Shown piece after piece: positions 1 to 9,085 of a DNA stretch of 64,000 nucleotides. A program made the position numbers and the translations under genes. Source of the DNA: Candidatus Melainabacteria bacterium (lineage in GTDB: Bacteria; Cyanobacteriota; Vampirovibrionia; Obscuribacterales; Obscuribacteraceae); assembly GCA_003963305.1 (NCBI GenBank), contig RXJR01000003.1, positions 1 to 64,000 on the forward strand, given 5' to 3'. A model generated the notes under the pieces. The model saw only the letters and a program-made list of their open reading frames with translations. It had not been told where the DNA came from and ran no database searches. Each line of letters opens with the position of its first letter. The stretch's first letter is position 1.

Positions 1-92
1 CTGGTGCCTAAACTACCGAACCGCCGTATGCGGACCCGCTTGTACGGTGGTGTGGCAGGGCGGAGCCCGCGAGGGCTCCCCCTATGCCGAAT
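1..92 (+). mobile_element. 3' end of a group II intron (domains V and VI)
   Basis: The first 92 bases fold as the last two domains of a group II intron. Domain V spans about 19-52: a nine-pair lower stem (20-28 with 43-51, one G-U), a two-base bulge at 40-41, and an upper helix 30-32/37-39 closed by a GACC tetraloop. Domain VI spans about 54-88, with stem 62-68/73-79, loop GCGA and an unpaired A at 84 that would be the branch point. The 3' splice site should be close to 92, eight bases after that A. The intron body and any reverse transcriptase gene lie outside the window. It ends about 15 bp from the stop codon of the neighbouring UbiB-like gene, so that gene is not interrupted. Confidence 0.72.
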
Positions 93-107
93 TATGTCCC
101 GACGAGA

Positions 108-1880
108 TCAAGTGTGGTACGCCGTCGATTTAGGTCGTAGCATGTTGCTGCCACCTCTGAGTTTTTGCGGTTTTTGATCATAAAACATGATGTGGGCTAC
201 AAGGGCGAATCCGCCCCCGGCTGCGAGCATAAAGCAGATCATAGCCAGCCCCGGGTATCCAAATACTTTGAATTGAGTTTCCACTCTCATCAAGAGAGCT
301 GCCCCGATAATCAGCGCCGCCAAAACTAGTCCAGAAGTGATTCTGTTCGCAATTTTCTGGAATGAATCAGTTAAAACCTTCTCGTCGATCGCTTCAACTT
401 CGATATGAAGTTTATTCGATGCAAGCAAATCAAGAATCTTGTTTACGCGACTGGGCAATTTGTCCGTAAAATCTTTTGTCTCGATCATGCTGTTGAACAA
501 ACCAGCCGGCGATATACTTTTCATCATACGTTGTTGTGTTAAATGAGCAGCATTGCGCCGCACTGATGCATTAGGGTCAAATTCCGGATCGAGAGTTCGC
601 CCAACTTGATCCAGATTGAGAAGAGTTTTGCCGAGCATGGTTAATTCCGAAGGCATTTTCAGACCGTGATCGGCAGTTGTTTTGGTAATCGCAAGCACTA
701 CTTTGCCGATTTCCATGTCCATGATATTTGAGTCGAAGGCATGCTGAACCAGATCATTTATTTCCTTTCTGCAAGCTCTTGCGTCAAAGTCACGTTTGAT
801 CTCGCCGATTTCGAATGCCAGTTCCGCTGCATCATCACCATGTCCTTCGCTGATAGCAAAGAGCAGCTGTAGCAGTTTCGATTGCAGATCGGCCGAAATC
901 CTTGCCACCATACCCAGATCGATTAATCCGATCTTCTTGTCCGGCGTGAGAAAAACATTCCCAGGATGCGGATCTGCATGGAAGAATCCATCAACCAGAA
1001 TTTGCTTTAAGTAGCAGCGGAATACCTCTTCAGCAAGTGGCTCACCATCCAACTCAATTTGTTCTAGCGGTGTCACCAGTGTGATCTTCTTGCCTTTTAC
1101 AAAATCCATCGTCAGCACTCTCGAGGTGCTGTAATCACTTACTGCTTGTGGAACATAGATGCGCTCGAATTCTTTGAGATTGTCTCTCATTGTCTCCAGG
1201 TTATGAGCTTCTTTCTTATAATCAAGCTCTTCCAGAATCGTGCGCCTGAACTCGTCGAGCATTTTTCCGTATTCGTACTTACGACCGGCACTTGTGTTGT
1301 TGTCGTAGAATTCAGCTACATCACTGAGGATCTCCAGGTCTTGAATAATCTGATCTCTGATGCCGGGACGTTGTACTTTTACTGCCACCTCCCGTCCGTT
1401 TCTCATGACGGCGTGATGGATTTGTCCAAGCGATGCTGCCGCGAGCGGTCGGTCGTCAAATTCTTTGAATGCTCTGGAGATGCGTACGCCCAGTTCTGAA
1501 GTAACTATTTTCTCGACCTCCGCAAAGCTGAAAGGTTCGCAATTGTCTTGCAGCCTGGCCAGAGCCTCCAGGTATGGGGCGGGCAGGAAATCAGGGCGAG
1601 TCGAAAGCATCTGTCCGACCTTAACGAAAGCGGGCCCCAGCTTTTCCAGATCCTTTGTCAGCTCTTCGGCCTTACCCTTAATTTCATGGGGAACTCGACC
1701 ATCGCCGCCCAGTGCCTCGTCAAGACCTGCATTTTTTACGAGGTCAGAGCTGCCGTACTTGACGAAGAGCATGGCTATATCCTTGTATCTCTTCAAATAT
1801 TCTGGTCTAAGCGAAATTCCCACAGCTTTTAACCCCCAATTTCCTGCCCGTCGCTTCAGTCTGGACGGGTACAGCCGCAC
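108..1880 (-). CDS. UbiB/AarF (ABC1) family atypical kinase
   Basis: A 590-residue protein of the ABC1/ADCK/UbiB family, membrane-associated ATPases linked to ubiquinone and other isoprenoid-lipid metabolism. Family marks are clear: the KVGQ motif (residues 87-90), the alanine-rich AAAS loop (147-150) replacing the usual glycine loop, the nucleotide lysine in VAVKVQRP (about 168), the catalytic-loop motif HADPHPGN and the metal-binding segment LIDLG. Two hydrophobic segments at the C-terminus are the usual membrane anchors. The start is GTG at 1880. A copy of the GATATC-centred palindrome lies about 80 bp upstream of the start. Length is normal for the family. The substrate cannot be told from sequence. 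Confidence 0.9.
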   Translation of the reverse strand: MRLYPSRLKRRAGNWGLKAVGISLRPEYLKRYKDIAMLFVKYGSSDLVKNAGLDEALGGDGRVPHEIKGKAEELTKDLEKLGPAFVKVGQMLSTRPDFLPAPYLEALARLQDNCEPFSFAEVEKIVTSELGVRISRAFKEFDDRPLAAASLGQIHHAVMRNGREVAVKVQRPGIRDQIIQDLEILSDVAEFYDNNTSAGRKYEYGKMLDEFRRTILEELDYKKEAHNLETMRDNLKEFERIYVPQAVSDYSTSRVLTMDFVKGKKITLVTPLEQIELDGEPLAEEVFRCYLKQILVDGFFHADPHPGNVFLTPDKKIGLIDLGMVARISADLQSKLLQLLFAISEGHGDDAAELAFEIGEIKRDFDARACRKEINDLVQHAFDSNIMDMEIGKVVLAITKTTADHGLKMPSELTMLGKTLLNLDQVGRTLDPEFDPNASVRRNAAHLTQQRMMKSISPAGLFNSMIETKDFTDKLPSRVNKILDLLASNKLHIEVEAIDEKVLTDSFQKIANRITSGLVLAALIIGAALLMRVETQFKVFGYPGLAMICFMLAAGGGFALVAHIMFYDQKPQKLRGGSNMLRPKSTAYHT

Positions 1881-1948
1881 GTTCGTTCCAATTCAGTAAA
1901 TGGAAGTCGAAACGGTCAGCCTGTAAGCAATTGAGTAATGTCATGTGG

Positions 1949-1974
1949 ATTTTAAGCTGATATCAGTCTAAAAT
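1949..1974. repeat. GATATC-centred interspersed palindrome, copy 1
   Basis: An imperfect 26-bp palindrome centred at 1961/1962; its core is AAGCTGATATCAGTCTAA, and the outer arms are ATTTTAA and TTAAAAT-like. It lies between the peroxiredoxin stop codon and the UbiB-like start. It lacks a U-tract on either side, so it does not look like an intrinsic terminator. Confidence 0.7.
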
Positions 1975-2015
1975 CACGCGGAGATATTGAAAATCAATAC
2001 TGGTGCGACTTTCAG

Positions 2016-2465
2016 CTAATTATTTCGCATCGCCAGTTTGGATTGTTTAATGCACTCAAGCACACTTTCTGGAGCCGGCGTTCCGCGCTCGTAAAAGCAA
2101 ATGTTTCCTGCCGGATCGATCACCACCACGGTTCTTTTTATGAACGGTAACCAACCCAAAAAAGCCTTATATTTTTTTGCAGTGTTGCCGCCCGGATCGC
2201 TGAGAATTGGGAATTCCAATCTCTGCCGCGTGCAGTAAGAGCGACTCTTGTTTGCCGGTGCCGTGTTTACTCCGAAGACTCTGGCGTCTGTTTCCATCAA
2301 GGCGGTTGAATTGATGCTGAAGTCGCTCAGCTGTTTATTGCAGGTGGGGCTGTCGTTTGCCGGATAAAAGACCAGCACAACATACGAACCAGCCAGGCTC
2401 GAAAGAGTTATGTCTTGACCCGTTGTTGATTCCAGGGAGAAATCCGGGGCTTTCTCGTTTAGCAT
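2016..2465 (-). CDS. Peroxiredoxin (AhpC/TSA, BCP-like)
   Basis: A 149-residue thioredoxin-fold peroxidase. The active-site motif PANDSPTC fits the family pattern P-x3-S/T-x2-C, which makes C42 the peroxidatic cysteine; C78 in SRSYC is the most likely resolving cysteine. The length and the C-terminal VVVIDPAGNI strand fit the bacterioferritin comigratory protein group, which reduces hydrogen peroxide and organic peroxides in the cytoplasm. Three bases separate it from the upstream membrane-protein gene, so the two are probably co-transcribed, perhaps with korAB further upstream, whose iron-sulfur enzyme is oxygen sensitive (inference). Confidence 0.88.
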   Translation of the reverse strand: MLNEKAPDFSLESTTGQDITLSSLAGSYVVLVFYPANDSPTCNKQLSDFSINSTALMETDARVFGVNTAPANKSRSYCTRQRLEFPILSDPGGNTAKKYKAFLGWLPFIKRTVVVIDPAGNICFYERGTPAPESVLECIKQSKLAMRNN

Positions 2466-2468
2466 TGA

Positions 2469-2990
2469 CTAGCCTGTAGCTGCTGACACAAAAAGAATAC
2501 TCGATGATTTTATCTGAGAACCCCAGAGTGTAAGCAGCAAATTGATCTTGGTGCCTATCTCTTGTTTGAATTCTACAAGTCCGTAGTGCTTGATGCCAAT
2601 CTCGACAAATTTGTTGAATTCTTCCTCCAGGTAGCCAAACAGCATCCGTTCATCAACTTCCTGCCGCATTACCATCTGGTTTAAAAGCACGTATAGATGC
2701 ATTCGTGGTCGAAAGAAATTTTGCACGTATGTGCAGAACTCAGGCGAATCGGGCGCGAAGTCTTGCGCTGCGAAATCGCAGTCGAGCTTCTCAAGCCGTT
2801 TTTCGAATTCACGCAGTTCTTCTCGATAGAGTTTCACAAACTCCCAGGAGCGCCGGTAGCGCTCCTGGTCGTCGTTTTGAATCATCTGTGTATTGGTTTG
2901 CTTCATCTGCTGGTAGATGAAAAAGAGCACGATGGTGCTACTTATGGCTTGCGCCCAATCAGCTGCTGAGCCTAAGTCGACGTGTGCCAT
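2469..2990 (-). CDS. Hypothetical single-pass membrane protein
   Basis: 173 residues of no recognised family. One hydrophobic helix near the N-terminus (about residues 11-27) is followed by a charged, probably helical region rich in Glu, Arg and Lys (about 35-75) and a mixed C-terminal region. This layout, a short anchor plus a cytoplasmic helical domain, occurs in several uncharacterised bacterial families. The gene is 35 bp downstream of korB and 3 bp upstream of the peroxiredoxin gene, suggesting a shared transcript. Confidence 0.65.
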   Translation of the reverse strand: MAHVDLGSAADWAQAISSTIVLFFIYQQMKQTNTQMIQNDDQERYRRSWEFVKLYREELREFEKRLEKLDCDFAAQDFAPDSPEFCTYVQNFFRPRMHLYVLLNQMVMRQEVDERMLFGYLEEEFNKFVEIGIKHYGLVEFKQEIGTKINLLLTLWGSQIKSSSILFVSAATG

Positions 2991-3025
2991 TTTTTACTTC
3001 CAGCGCGTCCGTCAAACCAAGTCAA

Positions 3026-4069
3026 CTACATCAACTCAGCCATGATTTTATCGAGCGCTTCCTTGCTTGGACGCGTACGAGATTCAGGGAGAGATGAAAG
3101 CGGCTCTTCAATCAGATCCATCATGTTCACGAAATCAGGTTTCTTTTCGTCAATGAACAGAAGCCCCGTCAAGAATTGTTTTTCTTCGGCAGCTTTGAGC
3201 ATAGTCGACATTGCCATTTCGCGATTGCGAGGATCGTATTCCTTGCCAAGCTTTTTCAAGCGCAAGTGCGAGCCGTCATGCAATTCAACATCTTGTACGG
3301 AACCGGGATCGTAGTCGACAGTGATCTGTTCGTAAAACGGAATGTATCCCAGCTCGTGCAGAGGTGTTTCCATTTCCTTGGCGTATTTGTAGCTCTTGGT
3401 TGAACCTTCGTGATTGTTGAAGGTAACACAAGGGCTGATTACATCAAGTACAGCAGTGCCCTTGTGTGATGCAGCCGCTTTCAATAACGCCATCAACTGT
3501 TTGGGATCGCCTGCAAACGATCGGCCTACGAATCCGCATCCCAGTTCGATGGCCAGACCACATAGATCGATTGGCTGGTATTCGTTCAGCTTTCCGCCTT
3601 TCGCTTTCGAACCGATGTCGGCGGTGGCAGAGAACTGTCCTTTTGTGAGCCCGTAGACTCCGTTGTTCTCTACGATGTAGATCATTGGCAGATTTCTGCG
3701 CACCAGGTGGCAGAACTGTCCCAGACCAATCGAGGCTGTATCGCCATCGCCGCTCACACCGATGAGGAGCAAATCTTTGTTCGCCATGTTGGCACCAGTG
3801 GCTACCGAAGGCATTCTTCCGTGCACTGAGTTGAAGCCGTGGGCACGGTTCAGGAAGTATGCAGGAGTTTTACTCGAGCAACCGATACCACTCAGTTTTG
3901 CTACTTGATGTGGTTCTATTCCCAATTCGTAGAAGGCTTTGATGATTTGAGAGGTGATCGCGTCGTGACCGCAGCCATCGCACAGAGTCGACGGGGCGCC
4001 TTTGTAGTCAGCTAAGGTCAGACCGATACGGTTTGTGCTTTGTGCTGGATTTGAGGGTGTCTGAACCAT
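3026..4069 (-). CDS. korB: 2-oxoacid:ferredoxin oxidoreductase, beta subunit
   Basis: 347 residues, the thiamine-diphosphate-binding subunit of a ferredoxin-dependent 2-oxoacid oxidoreductase (oxidative decarboxylation of 2-oxoglutarate or a related acid to the acyl-CoA). The cofactor motif is GVSGDGD followed by VENNGVYG. Four cysteines at the positions expected for the [4Fe-4S] cluster are present: C30 and C33 in LCDGCGH, C64 in GIGCSS and one in SPCVTF. It follows the alpha/gamma gene by two bases, so the two are translationally coupled. Kor rather than Por is chosen because the alpha/gamma partner is a fused two-domain chain; substrate preference is not proven. Confidence 0.9.
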   Translation of the reverse strand: MVQTPSNPAQSTNRIGLTLADYKGAPSTLCDGCGHDAITSQIIKAFYELGIEPHQVAKLSGIGCSSKTPAYFLNRAHGFNSVHGRMPSVATGANMANKDLLLIGVSGDGDTASIGLGQFCHLVRRNLPMIYIVENNGVYGLTKGQFSATADIGSKAKGGKLNEYQPIDLCGLAIELGCGFVGRSFAGDPKQLMALLKAAASHKGTAVLDVISPCVTFNNHEGSTKSYKYAKEMETPLHELGYIPFYEQITVDYDPGSVQDVELHDGSHLRLKKLGKEYDPRNREMAMSTMLKAAEEKQFLTGLLFIDEKKPDFVNMMDLIEEPLSSLPESRTRPSKEALDKIMAELM

Positions 4070-4071
4070 GA

Positions 4072-5895
4072 CTATTTTTTCTCCTGCTTCAAGATTTCGT
4101 CTGTGACGAATTGCGCATCGACTGGCAGACCGGTGTAGTGTCTGATCGAGTGCAGTTTCGTCGCCATATCAGGTAGTTCGAGAGTGATCAGATCACGCAG
4201 CTGTGCGTCGCGGTTTTGTTCGACGACGTAGACCCGGTCGTGAGCTTCGACGAACTTGCGCAAATCCTCTGTGAAAGGAAGTGCTCTGACGCGATAGTAG
4301 CTGGTTGGAATGTTTGCTGCTTTGAGCTGATCGCGACTTTCATACACAGCAAAGTGGGTGGAACCAAAGGCGATTATTCCTACTTTTGCTTTCGGTTCGG
4401 TATGCACTTCCGGTTGCGGCACAAACTTGCGTGCCGTCTGGAATTTGCGTTCCAGTCTGTCCATCAGATTTTTATAGTCTTCAGGCTTTTCTGTATAGGT
4501 GGCCTTTTCAGTGTGACCGCTGCCTCTAACGAAGTAAGGAGCGAGATGATGATTTGTGCCAGGCAGGGTGCGGTAGGGGATACCGTCTCCGTCCACATCT
4601 TTATACCGGGCGAATTCACCCACTTTATCGAGTTGTTCCGCATTGAGCACTTTGCCGCGATCGAGTGGCTTGGTTGGATAGGCGAACGGATCAGACATCC
4701 AGTTGTTCATGCCGAGATCGAGGTCTGTCAGAACGAAAACTGGAGTTTGGAAGCGCTCAGCCAGATCGAAGGCTGCACCTGCGAACTCAAAACACTCTGC
4801 CACCGACCCTGGTAGCAAGACGATGTGTTTGGTATCGCCATGGGAGAGCATATATGTGCTGAAAAGATCGGCTTGCGATGTGCGTGTTGGCATACCTGTC
4901 GAAGGTCCGACTCTTTGCACGTCGAAGATTACGGTTGGAATTTCAGTGAAGTAACCGAATCCAACGAATTCAGCCATGAGCGAAATACCAGGACCAGACG
5001 TCGATGTCATCGACCGAGCACCAGCCCAGCCGGCACCGAGTGCCATTCCTACCGCAGCCAATTCGTCTTCGGCTTGCACCACTGCAAAGGTGTTTTTGCC
5101 ATTTTCGTCGACGCGATACTCATGCAAATAATCAATGAGGGTTTCGCATAGACTCGACGATGGGGTGATTGGATACCAGGCTACAACTGTTACACCAGCG
5201 AAGAGTGAACCGAGTGCAGCAGCAGCGTTACCGTCGATGATAATTTTACCGGCGGTTTTATCCATTCTTTCGATGAAGTAAGGATCATCTTTTTTGAGAT
5301 TCTCGCGGGTCCATTCGCGTCCGATGTTGATGGCGTTGACGTTGAGCGGTACCACTTTGGCTTTGCCTGGGAACTGACCAGCCACAGCTTTCTCGATTTC
5401 TTTTTCGTCCAGATTGAGCAGTTCAGCTACGACACCTACATAGATCATGTTGGTGAGCAGCTTTCTCAGTTTAATCGTCTCAGTCGCTTTCGCTGCTAGT
5501 TCAGTGAAGGGCACCTGATAATGCTTGATATCGGAGCGCACTTCGTTCAGTTTCAATTCCACCGGGCTTATGCAAATCGCTCCTGGTTTCAGGGCTTTGA
5601 CATCTTCGAAAGCTGTCTGGGGATTCATTGCGACCAGGATATTGGTCTCGGCTTTACGCGCAATATAGCCGTCTTTGTTGACCCGGATTGTGAACCAGGT
5701 TGGAAGCCCAGCAATATTGGATGGGAATAGGTTCTTTCCGCTTACCGGAATGCCCATTTGAAAAATCGTACGCATCAAAACGTTGTTCGAGGATTGGCTC
5801 CCTGACCCGTTTACGGTTGCGACTTGAATCGAAAAGTCATTTACGACACGTCCCTGTTCGGTTTTTTGGACGCTGTCAGCTGCTAGCGTTTTCAC
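4072..5895 (-). CDS. korA: 2-oxoacid:ferredoxin oxidoreductase, fused gamma-alpha subunit
   Basis: A fused chain: an N-terminal gamma domain (NDFSIQVATVNGSGSQ near the start, roughly residues 1-190) and an alpha domain carrying YPITPSS and the pyrimidine-domain region. With KorB it forms the complete enzyme. I chose the GTG at 5895, which has a CAGGG-type ribosome site ten bases upstream and gives an N-terminus like that of homologues. An in-frame ATG at 5973 would add 26 residues that do not resemble the family. Operon order is korA-korB-membrane protein-peroxiredoxin. Confidence 0.9.
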   Translation of the reverse strand: MKTLAADSVQKTEQGRVVNDFSIQVATVNGSGSQSSNNVLMRTIFQMGIPVSGKNLFPSNIAGLPTWFTIRVNKDGYIARKAETNILVAMNPQTAFEDVKALKPGAICISPVELKLNEVRSDIKHYQVPFTELAAKATETIKLRKLLTNMIYVGVVAELLNLDEKEIEKAVAGQFPGKAKVVPLNVNAINIGREWTRENLKKDDPYFIERMDKTAGKIIIDGNAAAALGSLFAGVTVVAWYPITPSSSLCETLIDYLHEYRVDENGKNTFAVVQAEDELAAVGMALGAGWAGARSMTSTSGPGISLMAEFVGFGYFTEIPTVIFDVQRVGPSTGMPTRTSQADLFSTYMLSHGDTKHIVLLPGSVAECFEFAGAAFDLAERFQTPVFVLTDLDLGMNNWMSDPFAYPTKPLDRGKVLNAEQLDKVGEFARYKDVDGDGIPYRTLPGTNHHLAPYFVRGSGHTEKATYTEKPEDYKNLMDRLERKFQTARKFVPQPEVHTEPKAKVGIIAFGSTHFAVYESRDQLKAANIPTSYYRVRALPFTEDLRKFVEAHDRVYVVEQNRDAQLRDLITLELPDMATKLHSIRHYTGLPVDAQFVTDEILKQEKK

Positions 5896-6107
5896 TATTG
5901 GAATACCCTGTTTAAGAGCGATACGGACTAAAGTGTAACAGCGTGAGTGGTGAAAGGCGCTCAAATACAACATTCGATAAGGTTTTGCAACAAGAAAATT
6001 GCCGCACCTTCTCAGTCGAATCGATCCTCATGAAATCGTTCACAGAGCAGTGCTAAGCGAGTTGAGACCAGAATGGGTAGTCTCTAAAACGCTGTCGAGA
6101 TGCTGAT

Positions 6108-7760
6108 TCAGGAATTTTCGTCGATATGTACGTCCAACAGAAACGGCCCTGGCGTTTCGAACATTTGTTTCAAGGCGTCTTCCAGATCAGCCATGAGGCT
6201 CACAGCGGCGCCAGGAACGCGCATTGCTTGTGACAGTTCCGTAAAGGCAAGCGGTGGATTGTCCAGAAATATACGTGCTTCGCTTCGCACAGATGGTGTC
6301 AGCCTGACGTTGTAATTTGTTCGACCCAGTGAGTTGACCACCACGAATTTGACATGCAGTCCGTAATGAGCGGCTGTCCATAGCGTTTGTGGGTAGTAAA
6401 GGATTGATTCATCCGAAGTAATGCAAACAACGACGTTCTCCGGGCTGGCCCACTGAACCCCAAGAGCTGCGGCCGGTCCGTGACCGGCAATGCCACCATT
6501 GGTGCCGAAATATGATGAGCTGTTCTCCAGGCTCAGTGTTTCGAATGGGTCGGCTTTGTCGGAAACGATGTCGTTCACTACAACTGAACTTGTCGGACGA
6601 ACTGCGTCGACCAGTCTTAGTAGCCAGCTTAAGGTTATTGGCGACTCGAGAGTGGGATAACCTGACTGTTCTTCCTGTTTTTCTCTCACCTTTTCAATGG
6701 CTGTAATCGTGCCATTAGCCCGCATTTTGGCTTTGTTTACCCAGCTTGAATCTACGATCAGCTGAATGTCTGCTCTCAATCTTGACAAGCTTTCGCCGAT
6801 GTCAGCCACTGCAGTCAGATCACATGGCAATGAGCGTCCCGACAATCCAGGCTCCACGTTCAGTTGGATGACATGCACGCCGGGCGGGATCAGTGGTGGG
6901 TCCTGGGGACGAGCCGGGAGTCGTGTCTGCATTCCGATCACAAGTAAGCAATCGTAGGGCTGCAAGAGTTCATTGGCTTTGTTGAGATTGAGGGGCAGTA
7001 CTCCCGCAAACTGAGGATGGCGATTGGGAAAGTTCACCCCGGTTGGCATTGGCTCACAAAAAACTGGACAGCCGATTACCTCTGCCAGTGTCACGACCTC
7101 GCGACGAGCTTTGTACGCTGAGACTTCGTTCCCGGCGATGATGGCCGGGCGCTGAGAACCCACCAGTGCTTTTGCTGCTTTTCGCAGAAAACCCTGGTCA
7201 GCAGCGCCTAGAGGACTGGACTGCGGCGGCTTGAGAGGAGATGCAGTGGCTGGGTCAAGCAGAATATTGATAGGTAGAGACATGAAAACGGGACCCTTCG
7301 GTGGCGAGTTCGCCTCATGGAAGGCACGCCGGAGAAGCCGAGGAATTTCCGAGGCGGTGCGCAGTTCGCAACTCCACTTACTTACCGGCTTGGCAAGTTC
7401 GCAAAGGTCACCCCAGAGCGGTGGTTCGTCGTTCAGAATTTGCGTATCTTGCTGGTCGGCCAGGACAATCATCGGGACCCTGGCGTGGATGGCGTTGTAT
7501 AGACTGGAGAGACTGTTGATCAGCCCTGTCGCGGCAGGCAGGCTGACCACTCCCGGCCGTCCTGAAGCCTGCGCGTAACCAATCGCCATCGATCCTGCTA
7601 TTTCCTCATGCAGCGCTGCCAGATAGTGGATGTCTGCATTCATCTCGAGTGCAGCACCAATTAAGGGCGAATCTGCCGAGCCAAGGCTTCCGAAAATGAA
7701 TCTCGTTCCTTCGGCTGCAAGTTGTGCAAGGAGAAGGTGACTGGCAAGAAATTCAGACAT
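6108..7760 (-). CDS. TPP-dependent decarboxylase/acetolactate synthase-like protein
   Basis: 550 residues with the three-domain layout of the thiamine-diphosphate decarboxylase superfamily; closest in feel to benzoylformate decarboxylase or acetolactate synthase. The pyrimidine-domain glutamate is kept (LHEEIAGSMAIGYAQASG). The cofactor-binding motif is altered: the usual GDGS is SDES (residues 449-452), keeping the aspartate, and the usual NN pair is NS (476-477), so one expected Mg2+ ligand is serine. It may be a divergent enzyme or one with lost activity. A GATATC-centred palindrome lies about 65 bp upstream of the ATG. The gene stands alone, divergent in role from its neighbours. Confidence 0.8.
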   Translation of the reverse strand: MSEFLASHLLLAQLAAEGTRFIFGSLGSADSPLIGAALEMNADIHYLAALHEEIAGSMAIGYAQASGRPGVVSLPAATGLINSLSSLYNAIHARVPMIVLADQQDTQILNDEPPLWGDLCELAKPVSKWSCELRTASEIPRLLRRAFHEANSPPKGPVFMSLPINILLDPATASPLKPPQSSPLGAADQGFLRKAAKALVGSQRPAIIAGNEVSAYKARREVVTLAEVIGCPVFCEPMPTGVNFPNRHPQFAGVLPLNLNKANELLQPYDCLLVIGMQTRLPARPQDPPLIPPGVHVIQLNVEPGLSGRSLPCDLTAVADIGESLSRLRADIQLIVDSSWVNKAKMRANGTITAIEKVREKQEEQSGYPTLESPITLSWLLRLVDAVRPTSSVVVNDIVSDKADPFETLSLENSSSYFGTNGGIAGHGPAAALGVQWASPENVVVCITSDESILYYPQTLWTAAHYGLHVKFVVVNSLGRTNYNVRLTPSVRSEARIFLDNPPLAFTELSQAMRVPGAAVSLMADLEDALKQMFETPGPFLLDVHIDENS

Positions 7761-7811
7761 TGTTTCTCGTTTCTGTAAGGCTACGGGGAGGGGATTTTGA
7801 AGGTTTTTTCG

Positions 7812-7836
7812 AAATTTAAAGACGATATCAGTTTAA
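7812..7836. repeat. GATATC-centred interspersed palindrome, copy 2
   Basis: An imperfect palindrome with core GACGATATCAGTTTAA and a left arm AAATTTAAA, in the 104-bp gap between the GNAT stop codon and the decarboxylase-like start. One arm is one base shorter than in the symmetric copies. Confidence 0.6.
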
Positions 7837-7864
7837 CGCCTTAATACTGTACAGCTAAAAGTTG

Positions 7865-9085
7865 TCAGAGGTGGTCTAGTTCCAGAATTGGGCATGGAAA
7901 GTAGTCGACTAATTTTTCTAATTCGGTTTCAAACGGCATGTACATTGGGCGTCCCCAGGTTCGTTGAGTGCTTGTAAGCGGCGGAAAATGGCGGCATTTC
8001 TTAACAGCGTCGTCGATGACGCCGTCGAGGCGAAAACTGGGATAGAGGTCAGAGACTACTGACTCCCACCCTCTTAATTTGTGCATGCTTTGCTGAATGG
8101 CATTTTCAACCAAAGTGTTCCAAAGCTGATGGCGCGCTGATTCAGTCCCTACGATCTCCAATATGCGCAGATTTTTGCCGCCTCTTTCTGTCAGGGCATA
8201 GCCTGTTTGAATGCCATTTTCAACGGCATATGTAATTTCCAACCTGGGCCATGCCAGAGTCGAGTGTTCTGCCAAATAGCGTTCTCGACCCAACTTGTAT
8301 TGCAAATACAATTCCGAGCGTTGATAGGCGAATGGCTGAGAGCGTTGCCATTTTGAATAAATGGCAATCATCGTCGGTACATCGGTGTCGTCCACATAGT
8401 TCACATCAGACGTGTCAGTCGCTGCTGACGCGATGCCTGTTACGTCCGTACCAGCCGTGAACACGGCGCTGCCTGTCATCCCGGCACTGCCGATACTCCC
8501 GGCACTCCCGGCACTCCCGGAACTCCCGGAACTCCCGATACTCCCGGCACTCCCGGCACTCCCGATACTCCCGGCACTCCCGTTACTCCCGGTACTGCAC
8601 GGTCCCCCAGCTGAGTCCGATGATGAAAATTCGGCTGCGACTTGCTGCTTCGGTAAGTGAACGCTGAAATCTGCTGAGCCAAATTCAGTGAAACCGAGGC
8701 GGTCGTAGAATTCGGGGTCTATGTCGGAAAAAAGTATTGTGCCGTCGTAGTCATTATTGAAGCAATAGTCAACGATCTCCGTAACTATTTCGCGTCCGTA
8801 ACCACATCCACGCACAGCCTTCATACTGTAGATTGCGCCTATTCCGCCAAACAGGTAGCTTCGTCCCCGATAAGTCAGATTAACTGTGTAGAGCTTGCAG
8901 CTGGCTACAACTTGTGAATTGTGTTTCAGAACGAAAAACTTGTAGTTTCGTCGCGCCCAGGGATGATTAATTTGTCGCCAGATGTATTCGTGGTACTCAT
9001 CTTTTCGCAGCCCGGGCGACCAAATTTGATAGCTTTCGCGCAGGACTGTCAAGATGTCGTGCCAATCAGCTAGAGCAATTGTCAT
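7865..9085 (-). CDS. GNAT-family N-acetyltransferase with Gly-Ser linker
   Basis: About 406 residues. The N-terminal half is a GNAT domain with the acetyl-CoA motif RGCGYGREI and the strand-helix IGAIYSMKAV before it. The C-terminal half (ITYAVENGIQTGYALTERG onward) looks like a second, weaker GNAT-like or sterol-carrier-type domain, reminiscent of Eis-like proteins. Between them is a low-complexity linker of Gly-Ser-Ala/Ile triplets encoded by a 9-bp minisatellite (8478-8594). I chose the ATG at 9085, which has AAAGGA just upstream; a longer in-frame start at 9166 would overlap the divergent hpt leader. Acceptor substrate unknown. Confidence 0.78.
   Translation of the reverse strand: MTIALADWHDILTVLRESYQIWSPGLRKDEYHEYIWRQINHPWARRNYKFFVLKHNSQVVASCKLYTVNLTYRGRSYLFGGIGAIYSMKAVRGCGYGREIVTEIVDYCFNNDYDGTILFSDIDPEFYDRLGFTEFGSADFSVHLPKQQVAAEFSSSDSAGGPCSTGSNGSAGSIGSAGSAGSIGSSGSSGSAGSAGSIGSAGMTGSAVFTAGTDVTGIASAATDTSDVNYVDDTDVPTMIAIYSKWQRSQPFAYQRSELYLQYKLGRERYLAEHSTLAWPRLEITYAVENGIQTGYALTERGGKNLRILEIVGTESARHQLWNTLVENAIQQSMHKLRGWESVVSDLYPSFRLDGVIDDAVKKCRHFPPLTSTQRTWGRPMYMPFETELEKLVDYFPCPILELDHL
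8478..8594. repeat. 9-bp in-frame minisatellite (13 units)
   Basis: Thirteen consecutive 9-bp units close to CTCCCGGCA (plus strand), varying mainly at the last two bases. On the coding (minus) strand they encode GSA, GSI and GSS triplets that form the linker in the acetyltransferase. The period is a multiple of three, so gain or loss of units keeps the frame. Confidence 0.92.

Noticed and set aside
8412-8660. A Pro/Leu-rich protein on the plus strand over the 9-bp repeat
   Set aside because: It is the antisense reading of the Gly-Ser linker and has no start or ribosome support.
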